In this document: positions 21,412 through 32,335 of the stretch, one piece after another | How positions within the stretch are numbered: the first letter of the stretch is position 1 | Layout: each line of letters begins with the position of its first letter | Assembly (NCBI RefSeq): GCF_947242115.1 | Contig: NC_074728.1 | Span: forward strand, 372,001 to 436,000 | Direction of reading: 5' to 3' | Source of the DNA: Biomphalaria glabrata | Lineage: Eukaryota > Mollusca > Gastropoda > Planorbidae | DNA: 64,000 bases | Translations under genes and position numbers: made by a program | Notes under the pieces: model-generated | Told to the model about the DNA's origin: nothing | Database searches by the model: none | The model's input: only the letters and a program-made list of their open reading frames with translations

Positions 21412-21652
21412 GGAGGTGCGGTGGCTGAGTAGTAAGGCGCTTAGCTTCTGAACCAGAGTCCATGGCTCAAATCCTGGTAAAGACCCAGCTCTATTGGGTA
21501 CCTGACATTAGTTAGGGAAAAAGTAAAGTGGTTTGTCATTTTGTTGGCCACATGACACCCTCGTTAGCCGTAGGCCACAGAATCAGATAACCTTTACATC
21601 ATCTGACCTATAGACAACAAGATCGGAAAGGGCAACTTTATTATATTTTTTT
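21412..21652 (+). mobile_element. SINE family A, full-length copy
   Basis: Starts with a tRNA-Leu/Ser-like head: box A GTGGCTGAGTAGTAAGGCG and a box B-like GGCTCAAATCCTGG. It continues with the family body (CCCAGCTCTATTGGGTACC, ACATGACACCCTCGTTAGCC) and ends in a T-rich tail after GGAAAGGGCAACTTTA. Box A and box B would form an internal RNA polymerase III promoter. Confidence 0.85.
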
Positions 21653-21762
21653 TTACCACAAACAGTTTACACAAACCCCCCCCCCCCTCTCCAGAAAAGA
21701 AAAAAACTTTTTTACTTTCATAAATAAAAAGGATGGTAAATGTTATGTCTATAAAACATTAC

Positions 21763-21828
21763 CTAGAAACAAACATTGCAGTCCTTTTGCTTTAACTTCC
21801 TCATCTCAGCTTTGTTAAGGGGAACTAC
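21763..21828 (-). CDS. Candidate small host exon, unrecognised
   Basis: 66 bp between a minus-strand acceptor (GTGCATAG) and donor (TTCTAG|GTAATG). One frame gives VVPLNKAEMRKLKQKDCNVC with a stop at the very end if read in that phase. No family recognised; could be chance. Confidence 0.25.
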   Translation of the reverse strand, partial: VVPLNKAEMRKLKQKDCNVCF

Positions 21829-22493
21829 CTATGCACAAAATAAACACAGTTAAATAGATTGAACTCAAATTCTAGAAAGTCAATGAAACTTACATAAAAA
21901 AGTTATTTAGAAAATGAACTTTTCTCCAAGTCTTCATCCAGCCTTTCCTTCTGTTTTAATCAGAAATTGCATTGATATTGTCATTACAAGTCCTTTCAAA
22001 ATGTTTTGAGTCAAGTCTAACTCTATTTTTCAATTATCACACTTGAGATTTTGCTGCTAATCTTTTGCCCTTTGTCAACAATCAGCCTAATGTGTGGAAG
22101 ACATTTGTATAGGCCATGCAGAGCTGAGATTGTTATCTGTGACATTTGTTTTTACACATCAATATTATGCAAACCCTCTTTTTCCATGCATATTTCTCAT
22201 CATCTGATGCAGACAAAGCTGTTGTCCTTCAAGGATCCAATTGTTTTCTTTTGAATTTTCACCTGTCTTTCAAAACAGGTTTTATTTTGGCCTTAAATGT
22301 GTGTTCCACTGCCTTCTTGAGAGCTTAATTGTCTCTATCAGAAAGCATCAGTTGCCAGCTACTCTCATCTACACCAGTGCCAGTGTTGATATTACCTTCT
22401 GTCCTCTAATTTGCAAAAAAAAAATATCACTTTTTAGCATGAGACGAATAAAAAAAATGCCAGAGGTAGTAAAAAGATAAATCTGATTCAAAC

Positions 22494-22685
22494 CTTATCT
22501 TCAACTCCTTGAAAGAAACCCATAGGTGCTTGAATGTTGTGTGATGGATGGGAGACCTATCCTTATAAAGTTCTTTGCCATCTTGATCTAGAGGAGCTAA
22601 GAAAATATCCAAGATACCGGCTTTCAAATCTGAGAGTATCTAGCATCGAAATCTCAAGATCACTGCTTCCAAAGTGACTAAACAT
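22494..22685 (-). pseudogene. Candidate host exon with an internal stop, unrecognised
   Basis: A 192-bp segment bounded by a strong acceptor (TTTACTGTCAG) and a plausible donor (ATAAG|GTTTGA). One frame reads CLVTLEAVILRFRC, a TAG stop, then ILSDLKAGILDIFLAPLDQD and GKELYKDRSPIHHTTFKHLW. The composition (helical, mixed charge) is that of a conserved cytoplasmic protein, and TAG differs from CAG by one base. I cannot name the family. The internal stop fits a decaying gene copy, in keeping with the altered PSMC2 exons nearby. Confidence 0.35.
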
Positions 22686-22774
22686 CTGACAGTAAATAAA
22701 AAAAAATATAAAAAACAATTAATATTTATTTTTTCTTGTATTGGACAAAGCATGTATTATTAATATTATATTAT

Positions 22775-22945
22775 TATAGACAATAAGGTCTGAAAGGGGA
22801 ACTTTTTTTTATGCTTTTTTTTTAAAGAAAATTCTAAATAATGAACTGATAGTGAGCTTAACAATGATCATGTATAAGGCTTGTCTTGGAGTCCAAAGAT
22901 TAGTGAGGAGTGCAGTATTTCCCATGGCTGCGCAGCCCCAGCAAC
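22775..22945. repeat. SINE A tail fragment next to reversed dispersed repeat D
   Basis: 22,775-22,812 has the SINE tail motif AAGGTCTGAAAGGGGAACTT. 22,858-22,945 is the reverse complement of the repeat at 12,556-12,660 (AGTATTTCCCATGGCTGCG). Confidence 0.65.
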
Positions 22946-23264
22946 AAAAAGCAACACAAATATGTATTTGCAAATACAGACAAAAATATACCACTCAAGG
23001 CTGAATTCATTCATAGAAATTTATGGCAGAATACATAGAACTATGAGAAGTAAATAGCTTGGCAGACAGAAACATGACCTGTAAATTACTTGATAGGGCT
23101 AGGGTTATAATTGATGAAATTTAACAGTAGACTTCAAATAAGAAAAGAATGTTAATGTATGTTAAATTACAGGTTTTACTAGTTTAGCTAATAGCAACTT
23201 GAATATTATTTTACACTTGGTAACTACATGCTTCAACTTTACTCTGTGCAAAGTGCAGTCCTAC

Positions 23265-23418
23265 CTTGATTTCTATCAAGTGATTCTCCAGCCTACATGT
23301 TTCAGTTCTTTACCAGCCATTAACATAAGACAATCAAAGCCATATTGTAAATCATGTGGAATATCTGAATTTTTCTTCTCTTCTACAGCAAGATGTCTTC
23401 ACTTAATGCATAATTCCC
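23265..23418 (-). pseudogene. Candidate broken host exon, unrecognised
   Basis: Minus-strand segment between an acceptor-like TTCATTCTAG and donor ATCAAG|GTAGGA. One frame reads RHLAVEEKKNSDIPHDLQYG followed by FDCLMLMAGKELKHVGWRIT, which has clear protein-like character, but stops flank it on both sides within the segment. No family recognised. It probably belongs with the 22,494 and 24,675 candidates as parts of one decayed gene. Confidence 0.3.
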
Positions 23419-23727
23419 CTAGAATGAAGAAGATAAGATAATCCATGCATTGTTAACAGAAAGATGTCAATTAACTGTGATGTCATCCTCTGAGCTGAGT
23501 CAGCTAGAGCTGCTCCCAATGTTTATCCCTGTCAAGAATGCCTTGCTTTGGCAAGTCTTTCAAAACCTTTTACAACTTACACCTTCAAGTGTCTTTCAAT
23601 GAACAAATCATGTTGATCATCTGCCAACATAAAGAAGTATACATAGATATTAGCATTTCAAAGTCATGGGCCAAAAGCTCAGTCATTTTTCATTTCGCTT
23701 CTATATCAATATTTTGATTTTTTTTGT

Positions 23728-23990
23728 CGGCTAAATGATTTGTGTACCTCATAGGAAAACATGGGGTCCAGGGTTTGAACCTCAATGAAGATTGGGATTT
23801 TGAATTTTTAGGGTGCCCCTCAGTCACCCACTCTAATGGGTAACTGACTTTAGGTGGGGAAAATTAAGGTGGTTAGTCATTGTGCTGGACACATGACGAC
23901 CTGCTCATTAACCACTGGCCATAGAAACATTCCCTTGACATCATTTGCTCCATAGATCGCAAGGTCTGAAAGGTAAACTTTACTTTTTGT
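23728..23990 (+). mobile_element. SINE family A copy
   Basis: Degraded head with box B-like AGGGTTTGAACCTC, then body CACCCACTCTAATGGGTAAC and GTCATTGTGCTGGACACATG, then tail ATCGCAAGGTCTGAAAGG. Confidence 0.8.
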
Positions 23991-24544
23991 AATACTTTTT
24001 TAAAAATTAATATCCACTGTGCATCCCATTACTTCTTACTTATGTATAATAGATTTCTCTTTTCCCTTCCTTGCGTTTCTTGAATCAAGTTCCTTTTTAT
24101 AGAGCATTTTGATACCTCCACAAAGCCAACGGATTATATTATTTGTCATTATTTGTCATAATGTCCAAAAGTAGAAACTAATTATTTTATAATGAGAATG
24201 TGGGTATAAGTGTTGTCTATCCAGTACCCAAAACTACACATTTTTCAAGAAAAAATCAACAAATTAAACATATTGAAAAGGTAATAAAAAATTAACAAGG
24301 ATTATGTGAAGGTCTTTCCAAATTTTATTAATATTTGTGGTTAAACAGTAGAGTTCTTTTTATTTGTTTAAATAGATCATTAAGTGTAATACTTCAAGAC
24401 CTATATCTAGTTCCTAATCTTCAGACAGGTGATCATGGATAAAATCTGAACATTTTCATTTCAATGTATGGATTCTATGGTGGAAAAATGTTCTACAACT
24501 TCTGCAAAGATCATGCTCTGTTTTATCCACCATGGTCAAACATA

Positions 24545-24612
24545 TCAACCTTAGACAAACAGTATCCACCCTAGATAAACAGTATCCACCTTAAACAAAC
24601 AGTATCCATTTC
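24545..24612. repeat. Short tandem repeat, about 21-bp unit, 3 copies
   Basis: Units of the type TAGACAAACAGTATCCACC. The AGTATCCACC core is shared with the 27-bp minisatellite at 13,076. Confidence 0.75.
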
Positions 24613-24674
24613 TAAATAAAAAAATACATACAGATAATATTCTTTACATATTAAAAGAAAAAGAGAAAGATTAC

Positions 24675-24824
24675 CTGAGGTGACCAGACATCATCAATAA
24701 AGCAATATTTTTTTGAGATATCAGTTACTGGTTCGGAAACTGCAGATGGATCAGTCACTGTACAAAACTTGATCAGTAAAATTTGAAAATTAGACAACTT
24801 CATGGTAAACAATAAAATCGCCAC
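24675..24824 (-). CDS. Candidate host exon, unrecognised
   Basis: Exactly 150 bp (50 codons, phase 0) between a strong acceptor (TTTGTGTTTTCAG) and donor (CCTCAG|GTAATC), open throughout. It reads VAILLFTMKLSNFQILLIKF, then CTVTDPSAVSEPVTDISKKY and CFIDDVWSPQ. No family recognised. Splice signals, length and conserved-looking content make it the best of the unknown exon candidates. It is on the same strand as the PSMC2 exons, about 5.7 kb upstream. Confidence 0.4.
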
Positions 24825-25104
24825 CTGAAAACACAAATAAACAATAAGAGGATGTAGACACACAAATTATTACAATGTATGATTTTAATTCAATGTGAGC
24901 CAAAGGAATAGTTATAACCTTATATAGCCTTAAACACATCAAACATTTGAACTAGTGGCCAATAGTGCACCACATTTTAAGGATAAATGTATAAAATATA
25001 CAGCTATTTTATTTGAATAAATGTGAATATTAAAATCAATATAAACAAATATGAGACGTGTGACAAAAGTTTAACTTAAATATTACATACTGTTTGCGTT
25101 TTTT

Positions 25105-26575
25105 TTTTTCTCTGTGTTCTCATTATAAATTGTAGGGTTCAGATATATATATATATATATTTATCGAAGATGAACTCCATTCTTTTCAGATCAGGCAGCT
25201 TTCCATACAATCTTTATTCTAAAGGACTGTTGGGGGGCCAGTATTTTGTATGGGCCTCATGATAAAACAAGGCCACGTGTTCTTTTCACTAGTTTCAACA
25301 TCCAGAATAAGTGTTGCCTCATTATGTTGTGCCCTGTTCAAAGGTGAAAAATAATTCATTGACTGTGTCCTGATAGAATGTAACATGCATCCTTAATCCT
25401 GATGTTTGAGTGACAACTGTTTTGGTTTTGGTTTATACTACTCTTTTTTTTTTTTTTTTCTCTTCCAGATATAGTGGAATTTAAGAAAAGAAAAAGTAAA
25501 GTACCACTTTCAGACCTTGTGGTCTATAGGGCAGATGATGTAAAGGTCATCTGTTTCTGTGGCCTATGGTTATGTATCCAACCACCTTTACTTTTCCCTA
25601 ACTAATTTCAGGTACCCATTAGAGCTGGGTGGATTCAAGAGGTGCCCAAAGATCCCAAAATTAAAAACCCCAGTCTTCAGCAGGATTCAAACCATGCACC
25701 CTGGTTCAGTAGCCAAGTGCTTTACCTGCTTTACCACTTAGCCACTGCACTTCCCATGGAACTTAAGACTGCTTAGTTATTCTTCCATTTTGGCAGTGTC
25801 AGATTTTTCTTCTCCTCTATTTGAAAGTGTGCTGGGACCCATTGAAGAACAGTTTTCTTGCTATTATTGTTGAGATTTATAAGAGCTGTCCTGACTTTTT
25901 TGATAGAGGAGGCATCAGATTTTTTTAAACATTAGAAAGAAATGTTTATTCATTAGAAAGTGCATCTGAGAGATCGCCAGTGGCAATTAAATTTTCTAAT
26001 CTTTCTTAATTGAGCCATTTATTGAATAAGACAGCTCTTCTGTTACTGGTGGATTCTTAAGATGATTCATCTGTATAATTGACCCACTAGTTATTGGTTT
26101 ATTAGATTTGTAGAAAAATATTCACCATTTTCTTGAGATCTTTCTGATTGTGATAAGATTTTTTGGTTATGTTTTCAATACTGTCTCATAGCAAAAAGAG
26201 AGCTTAGGTCCCAGGGAAGAGAGTCATTGCACTGTTTAACTGATTCATAAATTATATTTTATAAGTGGTGTTTCTTTGTTTGAGATTCTTGTATGAAATG
26301 GTCTTTTCAGTTAGTTTTGAGTGCCAGACTTGTGGGTTTAAGTTTTGAGTGGGTAGCTCTCTTAGGTTTCCATTTTAGTAAACTGAGTAAGGATTATTAT
26401 TTCTCTTATTTTGTCCAGAGAAACCAGGGAAAAAATGATCTCTTCCATTGCTTTGAAGGTTGTTGTTTTTATTGTTTGGAGTTTAGTTTTTGTTTTACTT
26501 TTTTACTTTGTCTATTTTCTGTAGAATTGACTGCTGAATCATATGATGTAGCACTGTGTTCTATAGTGATGTAGC
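25105..26575 (-). mobile_element. Diverged I-like LINE copy interrupted by a SINE
   Basis: Reverse-strand counterpart of the 3' half of the LINE at 32,336-34,457. The Cys/His-rich C-terminus is at 25,175-25,400. RNase H and RT tail run through 25,760-26,575, for example TTGTATGAAATGGTCTTTTC and GTGGGTAGCTCTCTTAGGTT matching the reversed LINE. The two parts are separated by a SINE at 25,487-25,758. Many substitutions and length changes; an old copy. Confidence 0.75.
25487..25758 (-). mobile_element. SINE family A, full-length, inserted in a LINE copy
   Basis: Reversed full SINE: tail TTTCAGACCTTGTGGTCTAT at the left, body CCCATTAGAGCTGGGTGGA, head with TACCACTTAGCCACTGC at the right. Lies between two parts of a LINE copy that would otherwise be continuous. 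Confidence 0.85.
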
Positions 26576-26883
26576 TGGTAAATTTCTTTTTCAAAATGTA
26601 ATTTGCTTATGGAAGCTCACAGCCTGCTAGGTGGTTGGTGTTAGCCTTCCCTGGTTGTCCAAGAAGTCTACATCTGAGTTGCCAGTTACACTGATGTGAT
26701 TTGGTATCTACTGCATCTAGCGTGTTGTAGCTGGTACATTTCTATTTCAAAATGTTGTGACTTGCTCCAAATTAATATTTCCATTTTATATCTTGTACAA
26801 TTTCACTTTTTTTTAGTTGACTTTATAGACTGTCATTTTATTCATACTGCCATGTAAGATCTTTAAATTTGTTGAACCATGGA
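26576..26883. other. Non-coding stretch with a short internal duplication
   Basis: No gene. The phrase TTCAAAATGT preceded by TAGCTGGTA occurs twice about 157 bp apart (26,570 and 26,727). Confidence 0.45.
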
Positions 26884-26996
26884 TTGGGCATTAGAGCTGG
26901 GTAGACTCAGAGGTGCCCAGTCTTCACTAGGATTCATAGCCGGGACCCCCAGTATGAAAGTCAAGAGCTTTACCACTCAGCCACCACGCCTCCATC
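26884..26996 (-). mobile_element. SINE family A, 5' part
   Basis: Reversed head with ACCACTCAGCCACCACGCC (box A complement) and start of the body CATTAGAGCTGGGTAGACTC. Confidence 0.75.
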
Positions 26997-27104
26997 AAAT
27001 TGATTAGGCTAAAAGTAGTCCTACAAGTTCTTTGAGTGAAAAGAAAACAGTGTTTAATGAATAAAAAAGGGAAGAAGAAACTTTTTTTTTCCCACTAAAG
27101 TAAA

Positions 27105-27262
27105 TCAAAGTAAAGTTCCCCTTTCAGACCTTACAATCTAGGGGGCTGAGGATGTAAAGGTCATCTGTTTCTGTGGCCCATGGTTAATGAGATTGCCAGC
27201 ACAACAACCAGCCGCCTTTACCTTCCCCATCACACCAGGTACCTTTAGGTTGGTAGACATAG
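27105..27262 (-). mobile_element. SINE family A, 3' part
   Basis: Reversed tail and body: CCCCTTTCAGACCTTACAAT, GGTCATCTGTTTCTGTGGCC. It is a second copy, since its order relative to 26,884-26,996 is wrong for one reversed element. Confidence 0.75.
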
Positions 27263-27539
27263 TCATGTGATCAGGGCACGGCAGACATATTGTTGGTAAA
27301 AATCTGGTTTCTATGCACAGTCAACACAAGCTTTTAGGCACTTACCATGGATAAGTCGAGCAAAGATAGATATAGTCAGAAACAAATACTAATTCTTACA
27401 CTTTGAAAGCAAGCCAGCATAATTAAGAAAATGATTTGCTGCCCTCCTTGTGTTTTTTTTTTTAAATATTAAAAAAAAAAAAAAAAAAATACATGTTTTG
27501 TAAAATGTTTTACTTATTTCGGATGTTCCTTCAGAGTTG

Positions 27540-27660
27540 AAGATAATTACTTCCTAGTCCAAACCTCCCGCAGGACGGCGGGGGATGGGAGCGGGCAGGG
27601 TTTGAACCCCTGACCATCGATAAGTCCGAACGACAGTCCAGCGTGCTTATCCAGATCTCT
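27540..27660 (-). mobile_element. SINE-like element, family B
   Basis: Shares AGTCCAAACCTCCC and a box B-like GGGTTTGAACCCC with 47,985-48,110 (same strand) and 37,556-37,665 (opposite strand). The head region around GTCCGAACGACAGTCCAG is tRNA-like. A further scrap is at about 30,650-30,690. Confidence 0.6.
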
Positions 27661-27904
27661 TCACTTATAATCTTGTTCTACTGAAAGTGCTTACACAATC
27701 ACAAAGGATGAGTTCAAGGTATTCAGAATAAATTTTATTGTTAGACCTAGATTAGATCTAGATCTACTAATAACTAATCTAGACTAGATTCTAGATCTAT
27801 ATTCTAACTATTTAAGTTAGCATATCTAGACTACTATAATCATAATATTGTTTGACATAAATGTAGAATCAGATTGAATAGTCAATATTTATTATTGTCG
27901 AGGG

Positions 27905-29871
27905 CAGTGTTTCTCAAACTGTGTGCCGCCGAAGATTTGCAGGTGTGCCGAGGAGTTTTCAGAATGCCACACGTGCAGCGTTACACAGGTTTGCGTACTA
28001 TTAAATTTTTATTTTACCTTGGGACGACATCCCAACTTGCAACGACCAGTAATAGTAGTGGATCGCTACATTATGACGGAAAGGGGTGTTAGCTCTTCAG
28101 GTTATGGAGTTGTCCACTATACATATATTATTATAATGACTCAAATGTAGGTCGCCTTAGCAGACGCTCAGCAGTTCTTGAATTGGTAACGATTATAATA
28201 AGCGATGTGTTTCATGTAAATTTTGTATGTGTATGCTAATAATAACAAATTATTACTAAGCCTTAGTCATTGTTATCCATGGAGAAATACGTTGGTAAGA
28301 ATGAAACTGCGAAAGCGTTCAATGAAAAGTATGGAACCAAACAAAGGTACAAAGAAGATTACATCGGATATGGTTTCATATCTTCAGGACCTGAAGATTC
28401 TCCATTGTCATTCTGTCTGATCTGCAATTCAGCTCTGTTGAATGAGGCGCTTGTTCCAAGCAAATTGAAGAGACACTTGGAAACAAAACATCCAGCTGTA
28501 AAAGCGCAACCGAAGGAATACTTCGAAAACATCAGATCCCTTCAAGTGGATGAATCCACTGACATTAGTGCAAAGCCCAGTTGTTAGCTTTTATTCAGTT
28601 CATAAAGGATGAAAAATGTGTCAACAAATTCTTATTTTGAAAAGACTTACCAACTACAACCAAAGGCGAAGATTTTTAAGTGGTGAACGAAAACATTTTG
28701 CTATTCAAAGTACAGTGGAGACAAACTGTGTCAGCGTTTGCACCGATGGCTGTCCTTCCATGCAGGGAAATAGAAAGGGATTCTTCACTCTTGTGCGTCA
28801 AGAAAATCCAAATGTATTAGTTGTTCACTGCATGATCCACAGAGAAGCTCTTGCCTTCAAATATTTGATGTCTGTTCTGGATCAAGTGATTGAAGTTGTA
28901 AACTTCCTCAAATCTCGACCGCTTGCATTCTGACTTTCCTCAGAGCTTTGTGAAGCAATGGATTCAGACTACTAATGTCTCCTGTATCACACCAACGTTT
29001 GTTGGCTCTCAAGGCTGAGCTGATTTCATTCTTGGAGGCTGGAAAAAAAAAAAAAAAAAGACTTTGGATTTTCTATTCATGACGAGATTTGGTGGGTTAA
29101 GGTGACATTTCTCTATGATTTATTTGACAAATTAAATTCATTGAATTGAAGTCTTCAAGGACCATCGGAAACCATCATCATTGCATCCTCAAAACTAAAA
29201 TCATTTGGTTAAAATTGATTGTCTTTGTGGCAAAGTAAAATCACGAAAGGACTGCTTTCATACTTACAATGAATGTGCTTCAAATAAAGAAATCACCCCC
29301 GAAATTCTGGACACTTTGAAACACCTGCAGTCAGCATTGCAGCATTACTTCTCAACAGTTTGAAGTAATGAATATAAATGGGTCAGCTCTCCATTTGGAA
29401 ACAATGAAGCTACAAATTTTACAACTAAAGAAGAAGAGCAGCTCAATGATTTAAAAAACGATGCAATTCTTAAGTCAAGTTTTCAGAGAAAGCCTGGATG
29501 TGTTTTGGATTTCAATCAACAAGTTATATCCTGTAATCAATTTAAAAGCAATCAAAATAATTCTTCCATTTACATCTTTATGGTTTTGTGAGTTTGGATT
29601 TTCAGCACTGACTGAAATCAAATCTAAGAAAAGAGAGAGACTTCTTACAATAGACGATGAAATGCGAGTTTGTTTGTCGACTTTGGAGCCTCGATTAGAT
29701 CGCATTTGCTCTCAAAAACAGGCACAACATTCACATTAAACATAATACTGAAAAACAGGCAAAATCTTTTTTCCTTTTTATTATAAAACATCTGTTGCTC
29801 TTTGTGGTGTGCCGCGAAATTTTTGTAGTTTGTTTACTGTGCCGGCAGACAAAAAAGTTTGAGAAACACTG
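27905..29871 (+). mobile_element. hAT DNA transposon with broken transposase
   Basis: Perfect 16-bp terminal inverted repeats CAGTGTTTCTCAAACT (27,905) and AGTTTGAGAAACACTG (ending 29,871). Flanked by an imperfect 8-bp duplication GTCGAGGG/GTCTAGAG (6 of 8 match), as expected for hAT. About 1,967 bp, near the lower size limit for an autonomous hAT element. Inside is a BED-type zinc-finger transposase in several frames. The ends resemble those of hAT families found widely in animals. Confidence 0.92.
28279..29739 (+). pseudogene. hAT transposase (ZBED/SCAND3-like), decayed
   Basis: The N-terminal piece MEKYVGKNETAKAFNEKYGT leads into a BED zinc finger: FCLICNSALLNEALVPSKLK, then RHLETKHP. Next are QVDESTDIS with the first catalytic Asp context, VCTDGCPSMQGNRKGFF with the second, and VVHCMIHREALAFK, all typical of the ZBED5/FAM200/SCAND3 kind of hAT protein. 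The C-terminal dimerisation region reads FCEFGFSALTEIKSKKRERL with a final LEPRLDRICSQKQAQ. The pieces lie in different frames: a stop follows ISAKPSC near 28,587, another break is near 28,933, and a poly-A run near 29,041-29,058 sits in the middle. It is also shorter than the usual 600-plus residues. Not functional. Confidence 0.85.
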
Positions 29872-29879
29872 GTCTAGAG

Positions 29880-30625
29880 CTAGATCAACATTGTTGTAAC
29901 ATATAATGTAGGCCTACATAGATTGTGATAGAGATCTACTCTCTACTCAAGCCTTCAAGGTCTAGTATTCTAGATGTAGATCTATGGCTACATAGATCAT
30001 AGATATATTATATACAAAATCTGGATGATGTCTCAGATTAGAGTGTGACTAGATCTAGAGTCTAGCCTACACAATGCTTAGGCTTAGTAGATCATTCTAG
30101 ATCTCATCTAGACTCTATAGAATAGATCTAGAAAATCTAGATAACATCTAAAATCTACATCTCTCTGTTGCTGCATATTTTAAGCATATGAAACTTAATT
30201 TTTATCTAATAGATATAGCTAGATCTAGTCTTCACTTCTAGGTCACTTGATAAGATAAATAAATTTAGCTTTTATGTAGCACTACTTTCATGCTTATAGT
30301 TATAGCATGCTCAGAGCGCTATGGTCTAATCTCATTGGTGGACCGGAGGGGATGGGGTATCTGGGAGGTTTTCAGTGCTGCCTTTAGGCGCTCATTAAAC
30401 ACATCTCTGCACAAGATATATTTGGACTATAGTTACAGATAATAGTTACTTATTATTAGATACTAGTATTATATAGATCAGATCTAGCATCTAAACCAAA
30501 GAAAACTTTACTATCCAGTTTAGATCTAAGTCTAGGGCTGAAGACTTTTTAAAGTTTTTTTTAGGACTAGGCTCATCAAGACTAGTAACTTGTTGATAAA
30601 TCTAATGGTCCTAGATCTGTGTTTC
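29880..30625. repeat. TAGATCT-rich low-complexity DNA with a repeat C copy
   Basis: Dense overlapping TAGATCT/TCTAGA words with no fixed period. At 30,258-30,415 a copy of repeat C is embedded (CATGCTTATAGTTATAGCAT..., GGTCTAATCTCATTGGTGGA). No coding sequence. Confidence 0.75.
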
Positions 30626-31116
30626 TTTTACAACTTTCAAATGCTCTTTAAGATTTGAAGCTAATTACACCTTAGCCCAAACCTTTTGGCTGTTGCGGCT
30701 GAAGCACTTCACTAGTCTCAATTGAATTTTTGGTGTAAACTAGGGTTTTGAATTTCTATATTTTTAGGATGCTTCGAAGCCCAACCAATTCTTTATATTA
30801 CAAGAGTTCTACAACTATTATTAAAATGTTATTGCTATTTTTACTTTTGAAAATGTCTACAGGCTTACAAGAGTTTAGCAGCTTACAACCAGTTCCTAGA
30901 TGGTTGGGTTCAAGATGTTATGGCTTTTAAACCACTAGCAAAGGTAAGTAATAAATATTGTTATATTATAGTTAATATCTTGATATTCAAAGGTATTTAC
31001 ATGTATATGAGACCAATGTCTTGATATGTACAGGTATTTTAAATATTTTTTTTTTCTTTTTAATAGGTCTTCACTCTCAGTGGTTAGCATGTACTGCAGC
31101 CCTGGATAGTAATAAG
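30626..31116. other. Non-coding stretch
   Basis: Includes a scrap of SINE family B near 30,650-30,690. A 60-codon plus-strand open frame at 30,748-30,930 has no recognisable content; I do not call it. Confidence 0.45.
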
Positions 31117-32262
31117 TCAAGATAATGGTGAACAAATAGATGCTATCTTACTAGATTTTTCTAAGGCTTTTGACAAAGTTCACCACCATAGTTTGCTTAA
31201 AAAATTAAAATATTTCGGCATTAATGGTCCACTGCATCAGTGGATTAAAGATTTTCTGATAGGGAGAGAACAAACTGTAATAATAAATGGCTCTAAATCA
31301 ACACCGATAACAGTAAACTCAGGTGTACTCAAGGAACAGTCTTGGGTCCACTACTATTTTTAATTTACATAAATGATAAATGATTTACCAAATTGCATTA
31401 CTTCAAGTCAGATTATTTGCAGACGATTGCATAATATATAGAACAATAAAAACAACACAAGACACAGATATTTTACAAAGAGAATTAGATGAATTACAGA
31501 AATGGGAATCAAATTGGAGCATGTCTTTCCACCCAGAAAAATGTCAGTTGTTAAGAGTAACAAAAAAACTAAAACAAATTAATTCCCCTTATCTTATTCA
31601 TGGCAAACCAGTAACACAGGCTAAATACGCAAAATACCTAGGTGTTATAATAAATGAAAAACTATCATGGAATCCACATATTGATGAAACTACAAAAAAA
31701 TCAAACAAAGCATTAGGATTTATTAAAAGAAATTTCTATAAATCAAATAAGAACATAAAACTAAAATGTTATTTAACCTTGGTTAGGCCAATAATAGAAT
31801 ATGCATCCTCCGTTTGGGACCCCTCAACTCAGAAAACATTAAGAAACTGGAACAGACACAAAATAGAGCAGTGAGATTCATAACAAACGAATATTCACAT
31901 TTGACTAGAGTAACACCTTTAGTAAAATCACTAAATTTAGAAAGCCTTCAGGACAGAAGGCTCAAAAGTAAAGTAGCAATCATACATAAAACACTGAACC
32001 ATAATCTTCAAATACAAAAACAAAATTTAATAAAATACTCTGAAAGACACAAAGATAAAGGCACATTCCTCGTCCCATATGCTAGGACAAATTTGTACAA
32101 ATACTCCTTCTTCCCTAGTACTATTAGAGCATGGAATGGGTTACCTGAGCTAGCCAGGAAAACCAGGGACTTGGCAGAATTTAAGTCATTGGTTAATATG
32201 CATGACGCGTAGGACGTAATCATCTTCTTTTTTGAAGTAACGTCTGTATTATATAAGAAGAA
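31117..32262 (+). mobile_element. 5'-truncated LINE, CR1/Jockey-like RT, no RNase H
   Basis: RT blocks are visible in order: QIDAILLDFSKAFDKVHHHS, YFGINGPLHQWIKDFLIGRE, a G-V-L box, then VRLFADDCIIYRTI with the catalytic DD (near 31,405) and KYLGVIINEKLSWNPHI. The C-terminal part follows: TLVRPIIEYASSVWDPST, FFPSTIRAWNGLPELA. Frames change near 31,340-31,380 and near 31,850, so the copy is dead. The 3' end, with ACGTCTGTATTATATAAG, recurs reversed at about 46,365-46,415. Lack of an RNase H domain separates it from the I-like LINE that follows. Confidence 0.88.
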
Positions 32263-32335
32263 GATGGTATTATTCTATCAGCCCACTGTTCTTGTATAGT
32301 TGGACTTGGTGAGTCCTGCACTCATGTGGCAGACA

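Noticed and set aside
21412-21490. tRNA gene
   Set aside because: Box A and box B motifs are present, but no cloverleaf can be completed and the sequence continues into a repeated SINE body found many times in the window.
26884-27262. One reversed SINE with a gap
   Set aside because: The head lies to the left of the tail although both are reversed, so they are two separate partial copies.
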